Assembly: GCF_000485595.1 (NCBI RefSeq)
Contig: NW_014577736.1
Location: 1 to 59,517 of the forward strand
Direction of reading: 5' to 3'
DNA length: 59,517 bases
DNA from: Priapulus caudatus
Taxonomy: Eukaryota; Priapulida; Priapulimorpha; Priapulimorphida; Priapulidae
The position numbers and the translations under genes were made by a program. The notes under the pieces were generated by a model, which saw only the letters and a list, made by a program, of their open reading frames with translations, searched no databases and was not told the origin of the DNA. Below are positions 36,880 through 59,295 of the stretch, piece after piece. Every line of letters starts with the position of its first letter. Positions within the stretch are counted from its first letter, which is position 1.

Positions 36880-38040
36880 GAGAGAAGTGATCAAATCGAT
36901 AGATCCACACTGTGGATCGCAGTGGAAAAGGTTGCAAATTTGCTATTTACCAAAGATGAAGGCAGGGAATTCCAATACGGAATCACAGAAACAAAGCTAA
37001 ACTTAAAAGGATCCTTAGAAGTTTGCACGTGCCGAAAACAGTGATCACGCTCAGATGATCGAGTGCAGCGAACAGGCGTCATTAAGCAAGAGGGAATGCC
37101 AATTTTCAACTCACCATGATAAATTTTATAGAAAGTTATGAGTTTAGAATGAAGAAAGCGGACACGAAGAGGCCAATCAAGACGAGCCAAAACAACATCA
37201 ACACTATCATCATAGTTTCTGGATACCCATCTCGCAGTTTTATGCTGAATGGCAGGGCCGTAGTGGCCGCCACGGCAGCACGGCACTGCCGTGGCACTAT
37301 TTTGATTAAAAAAAATTGTGCAGGGAACCAAGGAGCTAGATATACCAAGGAGATGAAACGACACATTCGTGGCACCAATTTGGTGGAAAGATTGGATCTA
37401 AGCAGAATACCTAACACAGGCGAATCGGCACACAGGGCAAGATAAATCTTAAAGAACTACTGATAATATCGTTATTAGTGTAATTACTAGTGACAACAGT
37501 AGTAGTAAAGCATTCAAGAAGCCATTCAATGTGATAATGGGATGGAGAGGAGGGAGAGAAGCTGGTGGAGGAGGACGAGAGGAAGTTGAGTCAGTGGATG
37601 AGAAGGGAGGAAGATGAGGAAGGGAGAAGGTAATTGGAGTAGGAGAGGGGAGGTATAGGAGAGATGAGGGCGAGGAGTGAGAAGCTGCTGGAGGTGGGAG
37701 GGGGAAGAGGAGTTGAGAAGGTGGTGGCAGATCAAGACAGGATATAGAGGAGGAAGAGGAAATGCAGGAAATGACATTTCCAGGCTCTAAATTTCAAAAA
37801 TTTTCTGGGGGCCCCCAGACCCCAGACGAAGGCAGGGGCTTCGCTACTGCGGCATTCACCGTGTGTGCCTGAGGCACACACCATAACCGCCACTTATGCT
37901 ATTATTACTGGGTGATCCTACATTTTTTTGCAGTAGCACATTTTGGGAGGCCACTACAGCCCTGAATGGTATCCAATTTAGAGGCACCAGCCTGGCGAAG
38001 CATATTCTATTATGGGCAGAACCATAGTTTTAAAAGCCAG
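36880..38040 (-). pseudogene. LINE reverse-transcriptase C-terminal fragment, split
   Basis: On the minus strand the higher block (38040-37965) reads TMVLPIIEYASPGW, the 'LVLPILEYASPxW' motif behind the RT domain. After a 712-bp insertion it resumes with QHKTARWVSRNY, LITFYKIYHGELKIGIPS and SVIPYWNSLPSSLV. Stops and frameshifts occur around the junction. Its 3' tail (36830-36890) matches 42443-42512 in opposite orientation, so a second truncated copy lies there. Confidence 0.85.
37253..37964. mobile_element. CAGGG-type element, 5-bp duplication AATGG
   Basis: Ends CAGGGCCGTAGTGGCC and (complement of right) CAGGGCTGTAGTGGCC. AATGG is present at 37248-37252 and 37965-37969. Removing the block restores the LINE reading around it. 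The interior contains AATTTTCTGGGGGCCCCC, related to the motif in the 34872 copy, plus a GGAGGA-rich stretch. No transposase is seen. Confidence 0.88.
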
Positions 38041-38251
38041 GGACCGAGTATACCGCATATCATAAATGCGATATGCGATATATACATTTGCATTGACATC
38101 AATTCATCCATGCAACAGTAAGCTCTGTACTACTGCAGGGGTAAATGCCATGTGAGCCTGCTAGTGGACGAGGCGTGGATCTCCAGTTGTGGAAGCTGAC
38201 TCATGCATAGCATAGGGGGACAATAGCAGCAACTATAATAACGTTTAAACA

Positions 38252-41200
38252 TCACTCTGCACCAAGGATCACAAATTGGCCCACGAAGTTGAGGACGCCC
38301 AGCCCGATGATGATGCAGTGCAGGAAGATGGAGGTGTTGGTGAGACACTTTCTGCGCTTCTGCTCCATCATGTACACAATGCCTGGCAGCGTGAAGATAT
38401 ACGCCAGGCCCGAGAACGAACCACAAAATCTGCAACGTAAACATTGTATAGATTAGACAGTTTGCAAATTTATTATATTTACTTTTTTTAATTGTGCTGG
38501 TTAATTTAATTATTTATGGTCTCATCCCATTAAACCATTAGTAGTATATGCAAAATGGGTTTCACAAGTTTTGATGCTAGCACTAATATTTACCTGATGA
38601 TTGTTCCAATTTGTGGGAGGAACCTTGCAAATAGAATGCAGATTGCAGAAAGCAGCACGTTTAGCATTACGACGTGTTTCAAACTGCAGAGGGAAGAAAC
38701 CGGTGATAATCATAAACGTCTATGAAACCAGATATGTAGTAATTTTGTAGCGTGACAGAGCATTTCACTCTCACCACTACTTACACCATTATTTAATTTT
38801 TATCTCCAGCAGTTTTGCTTGCATAATAATTTTCAATTGACCTATCTGCCTGGAATGATTCACAGGTAACTCTAACTAATCCACATTATGATAGGGGTAT
38901 TCTAAAAAATGCTGCTTAATAACGAACTTCCGCATAGTTGACAATTTGGCATGTATGAATAGAAAACGTATAATACAGTATCAATAGGTCAATTAGATAG
39001 ATAGATCGATGGGTCAATCAGCAAGCATTGAGTAAACATTGATTGTACTCATAACCCACGTCACAATTCGCGTCACGCTGACTGATTCATAAAATTCAGC
39101 AATGCCATCTAGATTTAGAACCCCATGAAATCAAACTTGCGCGTACCTTGGGTATATGGATCCGAACAGAGCATGCATGACCTGGATGCGAAAGATGTAT
39201 GCTATGAGAGGAAATACAGTCGTCATCTGGAACAGCAGACCCACTCGAGCAGCAAACGTTAGGACATCGTCGCCACGAAAGTTGTTGAGAAAGTTCTAAA
39301 CGAATAACAAATACATAGGAAATACATGAGTGATAGTACCTTTTGGTCATCTGCACATATAATTTCATAAAAATTCTAAAAGGCTAATATCATTTTGTTG
39401 TATACGTAAGATGGATAAGTGTATTATTTGAAAATGGTAAAATATTTAACAAAACCAATGTATGCTGTCACATCTGCAATTTTTTTAACAGAGCGGACTC
39501 ATTCGCGTATATTAACTTAATCAACTAGTAAATATAGATGAATCATATAATAGTAAGAATTGTTATCAATAAATTACTTCTTACACAATTAACTCACATC
39601 TTGAATGCATCCCTTGTCCAATGGAAACATTATATAGAACGCGGAAGCCACAAATACATAGGTGGCAGCTACAAGGATGTAGGCAATCGTCAAATCTCTG
39701 GCCTGAAATAGATCAATACAAGAAAATTTCTTAACATGGTATGTGAAAATCGAAATTGATGCTAGGTACACACTGAAAATTACAATCATTCACAAAATCA
39801 ATACGTGTTACACGAAATCAAAAACTCAACCCACAAGACACAAACCCAATGGATAATAGAAATTATTTCAGCTTAAAGTGAAGTATGGTACTTGCATTAT
39901 TCTCTGGTTTCTTCTGGTTTCTCATAATCGAAATTATTGCGTTGTGAATGAAGTAGGCTAGTGCCAGAATTCCTGTGAGAGCTGGGAACAAGGTGCGGAT
40001 CTCTGCAACACATCATAGTCCAAAACTTAGAAACTCTCTCCAATCACAGTAAAAATGTTGCTGATGGCATCACCACACTATCATAAATCGCATTTAAATG
40101 AAATTGAAAATGACACTTCGGTTCTGGAAATTACATTGAAACAGTACTTCCGGGGGAGGAGTGAGTGACATGAAACACTCGTTCGTTGTTAGTGAAGGTT
40201 TATTAATAAACTGAAAATCTGAATTTCATTATTTCAGTAATTGTACTTGTCACTTTTGCTGATAGGGTCTATGTCTCCCTGGGTACTGCCGGAACGTACC
40301 CTGGGTACGGTCCGGTATACCGGAACGTACCCTGGTAACTATCTGATATAGTTAGGGTTAGGGAGTAGGCGTAGGCGACTCCCTACACTCGTTAGTGGAG
40401 TAGGCGAGGTACGGTCCGGCATATTAGATAGTACCAGGGTACGTTCCGGTATACCGGACCGTACCCAGGGTACGTTCCGGCAGTACCCAGGGAGACATAG
40501 ACCCTGGCAGCGTCACTTGTACCGTTACCATTATCCCAGGTTGTGACTACACGGCAGGATATACATACGTGGTATCGTTTCAAAGTCAAAGTGGACACCG
40601 CAACTACCGGTTTTCAAACTCACAAAGATGATGAGGTAGGCAACCGACAACGTGCCTGCAACAAAACCCATCTCGATGACGACAATTACAAACAATAAAC
40701 TTTAATTTTACGGCAAGATAAGAGGTACACGAGGAGAGGATTCGGTGCAGGGAGGGCAAAATGAAACCACAATTAGCAAACAGATTTAAAAAAGATATAT
40801 GATATACACATAAAAAACATATATGAATAATTTTCTCGACTTAATGACTTGAGTGCATTGAAGCACATTCATTACGAATTAAGACACAGCTTTTCCTTAA
40901 AACCAGTATGAAGTGCTAAACTAAATGATTGCATGCAATATCAACGCGCACACGAATAACCCTGAACGCACCGAGCGAATTAAATTTGGTGAAGAAAGTG
41001 GGGCTCTTGAAGTTCATTAGCGGCAACAGCAGTATGACGAGGTACAGTGGCACCGTCTTCACCTCATTCCAAATGGACTCGTATATGCGAAAGTTTGCCG
41101 GTAAGATGTAGGAAGGAGTTGTGTAGTTCGGCGTTGCCGAAGTCGCTGTGAATGCAACAGTGGCGAAGTTCGATAATCCGAAAGTGTCGTTGTCATCAGG

Positions 41201-44200
41201 GCTGATCGTTGCCGGGGAAATAGTAGAAGGGTTATCCCCACCATGATAGTTGGAGATGTGGCAGACAGCTGCAAAATAACCACCACAGTGTAATTCCTAA
41301 AACGTATTAAGAAAGTTATTCATAGGCAATATGAACATGCAACACTGGCCTTGTCAACATGACAGATATGTAGTATTCTATAAATGTTTCTTTAAAATCG
41401 GCTGAAAGTGACATGTTTTATTTACACTATGCATATATATTTTATAGCATTATTAACGTTGTATGACCCATATAGTGAGAGCAATTGATTATTATACATC
41501 GCCACTTGGTAAATAAATAAAACTACCGTTTCCGCATGTAGGCGCTATAACACTGTCCAGGCCAGTTGACTCTTCATCTAGCCCATAATACTGGTCTAAA
41601 AAGAACATAAGACTATTCAGTAAAATACTTGAACTAAACAAATAAGAGCAAATAGGAGCATAAAAACTGGTCATCGGTGAGTTTTCAATCCAAATCTTTC
41701 TAAATGATCACATTCAGAAGTAAACGATACGTGCACGTCAGCATGAGTCATTTTTATTGATGAACATGTTAAACAAAAGAGCAGGCGGTGCAGTGATGAG
41801 CTACCGAAGCACTCACTAGTAAGTATAGTGTAGTAACTGTAGTTCTACACCACCTGCCTGTACTTACCATAGATGTAGTTGACGGAGTGGTACAGAAAGT
41901 TTGTCATCAGCACCCAGTAGGCGATCATCGCTCCGAGAAACGCAGACAGCGAGAAGAACATACTCGCCCAGTTGCCATACTTACCCAGATACAGTGCAAC
42001 AATATCGGAGAACTCCAAGATTTCAGTCTTCACTCCTGTGGAAGAAAGTATGACATTATATATAGCGAATCATTATGCGCAAATTGTTTCTCTTTCAAAA
42101 GAAGATTCTACAAATTGTCACTTTCGAGATGACTTTTTATAACATGCAGTCTCTTAAAACGATCATTGCGAGAATTTTGCTCAGAAAAACTAAATATAGC
42201 TGAATATAGTCTCACCTGACAGCGAAAATATCACTGATTACACCAACATTCAAAACACAAATATTTTATGCAGTTATAGCATAGAAAAATTGATTTGACC
42301 ACATCATACCAGCAATACATTTTTTTGAGTCAGGACTTTCAAAAATCACAAATGGCGTCTCAAACAAGCGAACATAATTAAAACAAAGGGGCATCTATTT
42401 GTGTGTGATAAGTATTCTCGCTGGCGGTACGCAACGAGGATTTGATCCAATTCTCTCTCCGTCTTCGTTATAGTCCCTAGGACTTTTGAAGACTAATATT
42501 TATGAGGTTACAACTTACACTCTTGTTTGTGTTACGCTACTACGCACCTCTGTGTTTACATCTGACCAAAAATATCTCCGGTGCGATTTTTGCATTACTG
42601 TACCCTTGTTGACGTCTCGCGGTACCGCGAGAAAGTGCGAGACATGACAGCGAAAATCAACAAGAGAACGCAAAATTGTAATCGTGCATGATTTTGTCTT
42701 TGCATGCAGTTCTAGGACATTTTATTGTTATTTCAAACAATTACTGTTACTCAAGCAACAATGGTAGGCATCATGAGAGTGAGAATAAACACTAAAAAAC
42801 GCTGAAAACAACTCGCAATGATCGCTTTAAAAGAACATTCACACCAACTTTCTTGTGGAATTTCACTGCACTCAACTGAGAGTGCCCTCCACAAAACGTA
42901 TGTAACTCCACACAAAGTGACTGAAATTCAGCAATACACGTTAGTTTAGTAGCCAAGACAGACTTTCATACACAGAGTGTGAACCTAGTGGCCCAGGGAA
43001 CTTACTTAAAGAGCTAATCAGATTTTAGTGGGCATGCTTGATCACTAAGAAGCCTGTCATTATTTGTTATAAGGTTGAAGCAAAAAAGGCTTTACGGCTT
43101 CAAATTAATAAATAACTGAACACTTTTTAAACATTTGTGTCTAGGGTAGGTACATATTTTTAGCATTTAGCTAATCAGGACATATACCTGCTTGCTGTGG
43201 AGACTTCAGTACTCTGTAGCAGGTATAGAGGGATATGGCTGCCATAAACAACATCAGGAATAGACCAAATAAAAAACCAGCCTGCAACACAAAATTTGTC
43301 AATTAATCATCTCTATGACATAAAACTGTATTATATTAAAAATGGTCTGCTTTGTATGTGTTATTAAAATTTGTGCTATAGGGTAGTAATCAACAACCAT
43401 TACAAGCATATACACCACATACACTTTTACATGACACCCAGCCTCCCAATGCACACAAAAAATGTATTTTTTTCCAGATTAGGCAGGAAGGTATGAAGCA
43501 ACATTTATTTGCAACTGCTAAAGCATATATAGCGGTCATTGACCTCCCTCTCTCCAGCTCCGCAGTGTACCCATGTGATAATGTTGATAATTGTGAATGG
43601 CTTAAGCACACTAAAGATTAGGCATATCGCTGTAGCATAGGCAACAAGATTGCAGTGCAAACCTCATTCTTTTTACTGATGGCTAGCTCTTACTAATGTA
43701 GGGAAGGTTTCCGATGTCAGACGTGACACGTCTGTCAATGATCAATGTGCATGGCACAATCCTATTGTTGCAGTATTACAAATCATTTTTCATTGCTACA
43801 CTAATATCTGCCACATACCTGGTGTAAAGCCCAAGGCATGCTTAATATACTTGTCCCCATCATTGTGTTCCACACTGAAAAGCTGAAAATATACACATGT
43901 ATTAATTGCCCATTACTTTTTGTGCACTATCCCCTCTCTCGCTGTCCATCTCCCTCCTTTCCTCCCCCTCTCTGTCTTGTTCACTCTCTCATCTTAAATT
44001 CTCATACGAAACCATTGTCTCTCCCTGTCGTTGACACGAAACTACAGATCTATAACACAGGTAGATAAATATGAACTCACATGAGCACTATACTGCCTTG
44101 CTTGCCTTTGGTGAGAGCAGGGATTGGGAGCAGAGAGTAGTACTGTGCCGGAATTATATGACTGGGAATAACCTGTAAAAGTCGTCACATTAATACAGCG

Positions 44201-47200
44201 ACATGAATTAATAGTCAAATGTTCACACATGCACGCACATACGTGACATTAGGCACACAAACCATAAGTAGTCTTCATAATCTAATATCAGTAGAGACTC
44301 TTACACTTGAAAGTGAATGCAATAATAACGCAGATCATTGAGCTTACAAGTGTTTTATCAGAAGGAGGTGTCAGCTTGCTGTAGTAGCGATACCGACTGA
44401 GGGTGGCCTGAGTACGAGCGCTATATTTCTGATCGCTGTTCTTGTCTTCCTCATCTGCGAGCGGCGTATAGTAATACGGCTTCCTGTTGTCTTCGTATGG
44501 CGAAACATAGAACGGCTTGCGAGCATACTTTGCTTCATCTCTGCCACTGTCAAGTCAGAGAAATAGTATAGAAATAATTAGGTGATTACTTCTAAGGTGC
44601 ACATTCTACCCCCCCATTCACTTGATATACGTACTGTATGTTAGATCGTTTAAGACTGATAAACGTGCTACTGTGATAGCTTCCTTCTGATAAAACCATC
44701 AACGCTTTTTGTGTACTATGATAAATTATGAGAAAAACAAGAAATAATGGGCATTCACATATAATGCAATGAGGTTCTGCACCTTTCTCGATTGGAAACT
44801 GATACACTTCTACTGCAGCATCCACTTGGTCCAGGATCATCACTAGTGATGCTCTCTGTACTTTGGTACAACCTAACAATATGCAGATAGTGTTAAAAAG
44901 TGTAATGTTAGTGTTAAGACAGTATGAAAAAGTAACTACTGGGATATGACTACACGTTATATCATTGTTGTCACATAGAATACTGCTCAAGTTGCTGTTG
45001 TTTTCCTTAAAACATCAGCTGACTGTCAATATTCACAAGTTGGTTGACCGGTGGATGACAAGTTGCACAAATATATGTGCAAAACCATGTTGTCAGTGGA
45101 ATACAGACTGGTTCCATGTCGTTGTGTCGACCGATTTGTGCACTCAGTGCCAGTTAAAGCAAACTACACCAGTAGACATAAACGTTATTTATTTGGATCA
45201 CTGACCCACATTGAGACATGCAGATGCACAATACACTTTCATACCAACTGTTTGATTTTTACAGTAACTTCCAACTTAACATTCTTTAGTCTCAAATCTT
45301 CATTTGAACAGAAATTGGTACATGATTACAGCAGTGTGCAAATTTGCTTCAATCATTGCTAACATAGTTCCAACTATTCGTGCAAAATACAAACCTACAG
45401 AGTCAATGACACACTGTACTGCCAAACGCCCTAAACTAAGTGAGCTGTTCATATCAAGTATCAGCTTACCCCTTGAACGTGAGCTACACATCTTGTCTTT
45501 TTTGACATTTTAATAAATACACTCAACTTTTTACAAGGGTAACCACATTCAGGGAAATAAAAGAAACCTCTGTCGTCAACCACAGGGGTTTGTGATAAAA
45601 CTTGAGAACAGAAGCAAAATTTACCCTTGAGAAAAGTCGGACACATAAACTGAGCAAATAAAATGCTGGCTAGAAAATACAGCCCAGGATATATATTTAG
45701 CACAAATACACTAGGTCAACATTTGGAAAAGGATTGAGATGAAAAAGACAGGAAGATGAAAATATACAGTGCTCTGTTATAGCAAAAGACCCAGCCTATC
45801 ACCTTGACATCCACCAAGTTTGTAGACTCACACGTGTGCCCTAAATCCACTACACTAACAAATAATTAGTCCAACACATGTAGTTGGAAATTATTCAACT
45901 GTGCATGGCCAATTTAACAGCCATATTTAAGGCAAATAGTTACTTTCGTTTTTATGTGCCTTTTATGTGCCAGAACAGAAGGAAAATCATTATCACAATA
46001 TAACAATGTTTTTCAGATGTTACCGTAAACAAGGGGTTAATTCGGCATGTTGTACAAGGTTGCTGCAACTACAACATGGCTTTTCATAAACTAGGGATCC
46101 AGATGGATAAAATGAGACAAGTCCCAGCTTGTTATACCTCCGCAGGGTTCTCCCTACGTTGCGCAAACGGGGCGCGCGCGCGCCCCGTTTGGGAAAACTC
46201 CCCCCTGTTTGAATCGTTGCGCCCCGTTTGGGAAAACTCCCCCCTGTTTGAATCGTTGCGCCCCGTTTAAATTCCACCACAATAAAAGTTTGCCAGCGCG
46301 GGAATCGATCGTAAAGAATTGCCGTTCGACGAGGACATCCGACGCGTGTATTTTTACCGTACGACGCATGCACTGAAGACAGTACACAAGTTAACCTGAC
46401 AATGCACAGTTAACCTGTCACTAACTGTACACCGACTCAGCTATCTTATATATACAAGAACCCCAAATACCGTCTATGGTGTGGTGGCGATTTTACGCAT
46501 TAATTAGTCGTACGGTAAAAATACACGCCCCTAATTTCCCCTTCCCCTCCCCTCCCCCCTGTTTGAATTTTATCCTGGGGAGAACCCTGCTCCGGTAGGG
46601 GTATCTCCCTAAATAGAGCCCTTTTTCAGCTTCGGCCACTGCACTAATACACAGGCAGGATCTTTTATATGATGTCACAGCAGCAATAAAACTGAAGCTA
46701 AATGCCAAATTGCAGGATGAGTATGCTGGCTTTCAAGTTGACAATAAAATAACTTATATCATTGTAATAATTACTTTGAAATTGCATACAAAACTATTGG
46801 AAATTTTGAGAGAGAAAAAACCTTAACTTGCATCAGTTGTTTAGTCGATAATCAATACTGAATATTTTATAAAGCAGAATTCATGTTGAGAACTGATGGT
46901 CGTATGGAGAATAGTTTCAATCACATGTTATAGTAAACCAGTTTTCCCCATCCAGCCAAGTTCCCATGTGGTATGCTCACACGTAGTGATGTCACGATCA
47001 TCGATTATACTCGATCATCGGTTGAACAGTGGCTCAAACCAAGCGCTTGGTTATCAAAATCCATAATCGATTTCATCAAAAAAAAATAAAAAAAATTCGA
47101 ATTTTATTTTTGGAAAAAGTGATGAGAATCAGAGATATCATCGCTACTATACAAGTTATCCTTTATTAACATACATGTATTATACACACAGTAGTAAACA

Positions 47201-48225
47201 GTGCAAAACAAACAGTAAACAGGGATAAACAAGCACATACATGCACACACGTGCATGCGCACGACGTTACGCACACGCAGGCATTCAACACCTCGAGTAA
47301 CCGATTGTAACCGATCATCGGTTACTTGGGTCCAACCGATGATCGATTACAAAATTACAACCGTTGACAACACTACTCACACGCCTTAGCAAACAAGAAC
47401 AAACATGCATCCAGATATAAATTTGTTCCTGGCCATCTACAACACTAGCAGTAGCAGCCAGCTCAGCACATTTTTTACATTTATGTATACTCTCCAATTA
47501 TTGGAACATTCCTTTGTAAAGATTTTACTTTTGCCATGTTAAGATTTTTAATTTGAACTGACATTCCGAGTCATTATTATGATTATTTTGGTAACATGAA
47601 CCCTATATAATTGTTCGCCTGAAGGACTGTTAGCTTTTATTTAAGTAGAGAAGAGCCACTACACTCCCCATTGCACTCAGTTGAACTAGCCTGCACACCT
47701 CCCATAAACACGACTAATTACTTATCAAGGTCATGCTTTAAACCTAGAGAATATCTCAGATTTTGTCTTTTCTGCATATACCAATGCAATACCTTCTACG
47801 ATGACTTACTTGAAATTGAACTACTTTCAATAAGACCTGGGAGTAGTGATTCATAAGTCACTACTTATGTCATACATGCGCACAGGCACACCATGTGTGG
47901 CTAACCTTGGAGAAAGAGGGATAGATAGAGACTGACTGAGTTAGGTATAGAGAGAATGAGAGAATACGCGAGCAACCATGCACGCACGTGCATGCAGAGC
48001 TAGAGATAGATAAGGAACAGGAGTGTGACAGGGTTGGAGGCAGATAGAAAGCAGGAGGATGAAGCACAATGTAAAATAACATAGAGATTTCTCTAAAGGT
48101 TACCTTACAAAAGGTTCGCTGACTATCCTTTTCATCCGGGTTACTTTAGATATCAACTGCGTTTTCTCCTCTAAACTTTCGCCAGCGATGTTACTTGAAG
48201 AGTTGGAGTGTGTGGAGGACGGCAT
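38252..48225 (-). CDS. SLC38A9: SLC38A9-type lysosomal amino acid transporter
   Basis: Complete 14-exon gene, read from high to low: 48225-48104, 44546-44348, 44172-44081, 43882-43819, 43281-43188, 42035-41868, 41595-41527, 41268-40972, 40657-40571, 40002-39896, 39702-39598, 39295-39147, 38683-38594 and 38429-38252 (TGA). Phases join; 606 aa, against 561 in human. The N-terminal tail keeps the Rag-Ragulator-binding pattern ([33 protein letters not shown]). The transporter core follows ([89 protein letters not shown]), an 11-segment fold of the AAAP superfamily. Human SLC38A9 sits in the lysosome membrane, exports amino acids and signals arginine to mTORC1. The lumenal loop in exon 8 is longer than usual and rich in Thr/Ser/Asn. 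The intron after 39896 is GC-AG. An in-frame ATG at 48303 is an alternative start. Confidence 0.94.
40262..40504. repeat. Foldback element copy 3, telomere-like core
   Basis: Inside an SLC38A9 intron. Ends GATAGGGTCTATGTCTCC and GGAGACATAGACCCTGGC; the arms repeat GGTACGGTCCGGTATACCGG and complements. The centre has GTTAGGGTTAGGGAGTAGGC, the opposite orientation of the core in the copy at 4262. The two copies also share CGACTCCCTA and CTCGTTAGTGGAGTAGGCG words. Confidence 0.85.
42154..42830. mobile_element. TTAA MITE family, copy 1 (SLC38A9 intron)
   Basis: The left end TTAAAACGATCATTGCGAGA and the complement of the right (TTAAAGCGATCATTGCGAG) are inverted repeats. Sub-terminal text (GCTCAGAAAAACTAAATATA, GCAGTTATAGCATAGAAAAA) is nearly identical to the copy at 57698. 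A truncated LINE 3' tail is nested at 42443-42512. Confidence 0.85.
46143..46589. mobile_element. CAGGG-type element, 5-bp duplication CTCCG
   Basis: In an SLC38A9 intron. Ends CAGGGTTCTCCCTACG and (complement of right) CAGGGTTCTCCCCAGGA. CTCCG occurs at 46138-46142 and 46590-46594. The left part holds a GCGCGCGCGC run and a direct 50-bp tandem (GCGCCCCGTTTGGGAAAACT twice). The interior of each end contains CCCCCCTGTTTGAAT. Confidence 0.85.
46984..47375. mobile_element. hAT MITE with perfect 8-bp target duplication
   Basis: In an SLC38A9 intron. CTCACACG flanks both ends exactly (46976-46983 and 47376-47383). The left end TAGTGATGTCACGATCATCG and the complement of the right (TAGTGTTGTCAACGGTTG) are related, and both sides carry several copies of CGATCATCGGTT. 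392 bp, no coding sequence. The 8-bp duplication and TAG-ended termini fit hAT. Confidence 0.92.
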
Positions 48226-58593
<10,368 letters not shown>

Positions 58594-58617
58594 TGAGGTT
58601 TTGGCTTTACGGTTATT

Positions 58618-59100
58618 GTATCCCCCGCGACGAAGTCGGCGGGGATATTATGGTTTCATGTCTCCCCAGCCGCCGCCGCCGCCGCTCGGTCTGCCGCAGA
58701 GAATTTCCCTTCCGCTCTATAACTCGACCCCTAATTGACCTAGCGCTACCAAACTTGGTATACTTACACGTCTTGGGGAGAAGGTGAGCAGCGTACCAAA
58801 ACCAGGTTACTGCGACCTTTATTTGATCTTTACCTTGACCTTGATCATATTTCCCTTCCGCTCTGTAACTCGGCCCTTAATTGACCTAGCGCTACCAAAC
58901 TTGGTATACTTACACATCTTGGGGAGAAGGTGAGCAGCATACCAAAACCAGGTCACTGCGACCTTTATTTGACCTTTACCTTGACCTTGATCATATTTCC
59001 CTTCCGCTCTCTAACTCGGCCCCTAATTGACCTAGCGCTACCAAAACCAGGTCACTACGACCTTTATTTGACCTTGATCATATTTTCCTTCCGCCCGGTA
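58618..59100 (+). repeat. Tandem repeat, 146-bp unit
   Basis: Starts at a small palindrome (CCCCCGCGACGAAGTCGGCGGGG). CCCTTCCGCTCT recurs at 58707, 58853 and 58999, giving a 146-bp period. Each unit contains CTAATTGACCTAGCGCTACC, TGGTATACTTACAC and GACCTTTATTTGA. The last unit is shortened. It begins about 25 bp after PGM1 exon 7. Confidence 0.88.
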
Positions 59101-59260
59101 AAATACTCAACTTAACAGTGATGATATTGTGATGAAGATTGTTTAATAGTGCTGAGTCATAGTGCAGGAAATTGCATCGAAGAGGTGTTACTTCAACAAA
59201 ATGCCCGAACATCAGCGAAATGATCCCCCCCCCCCCACAACTGAGGACCTGTCTACGCCA

Positions 59261-59264
<4 letters not shown>

Positions 59265-59295
<31 letters not shown>

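Larger units (their letters stand above)
44560..48090. other. First intron of the SLC38A9-like gene
   Basis: Long intron holding the transposons at 46143 and 46984. Short open frames near 45000-45520 (both strands) show no family features. The rest appears to be unique AT-rich DNA. Confidence 0.6.

Noticed and set aside
36838-37044. 68-codon plus-strand frame
   Set aside because: Antisense to the LINE 3' end, and its sequence recurs at 42.45 kb as part of that LINE's tail.
38130-38444. 104-codon minus-strand frame at the SLC38A9 3' end
   Set aside because: Wrong frame; the real last exon (38429-38252) reads [18 protein letters not shown] in another frame.
44965-45520. Overlapping plus-strand frames of 69-103 codons in the SLC38A9 intron
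   Set aside because: No recognisable motif and no splice-consistent neighbours; likely chance frames.
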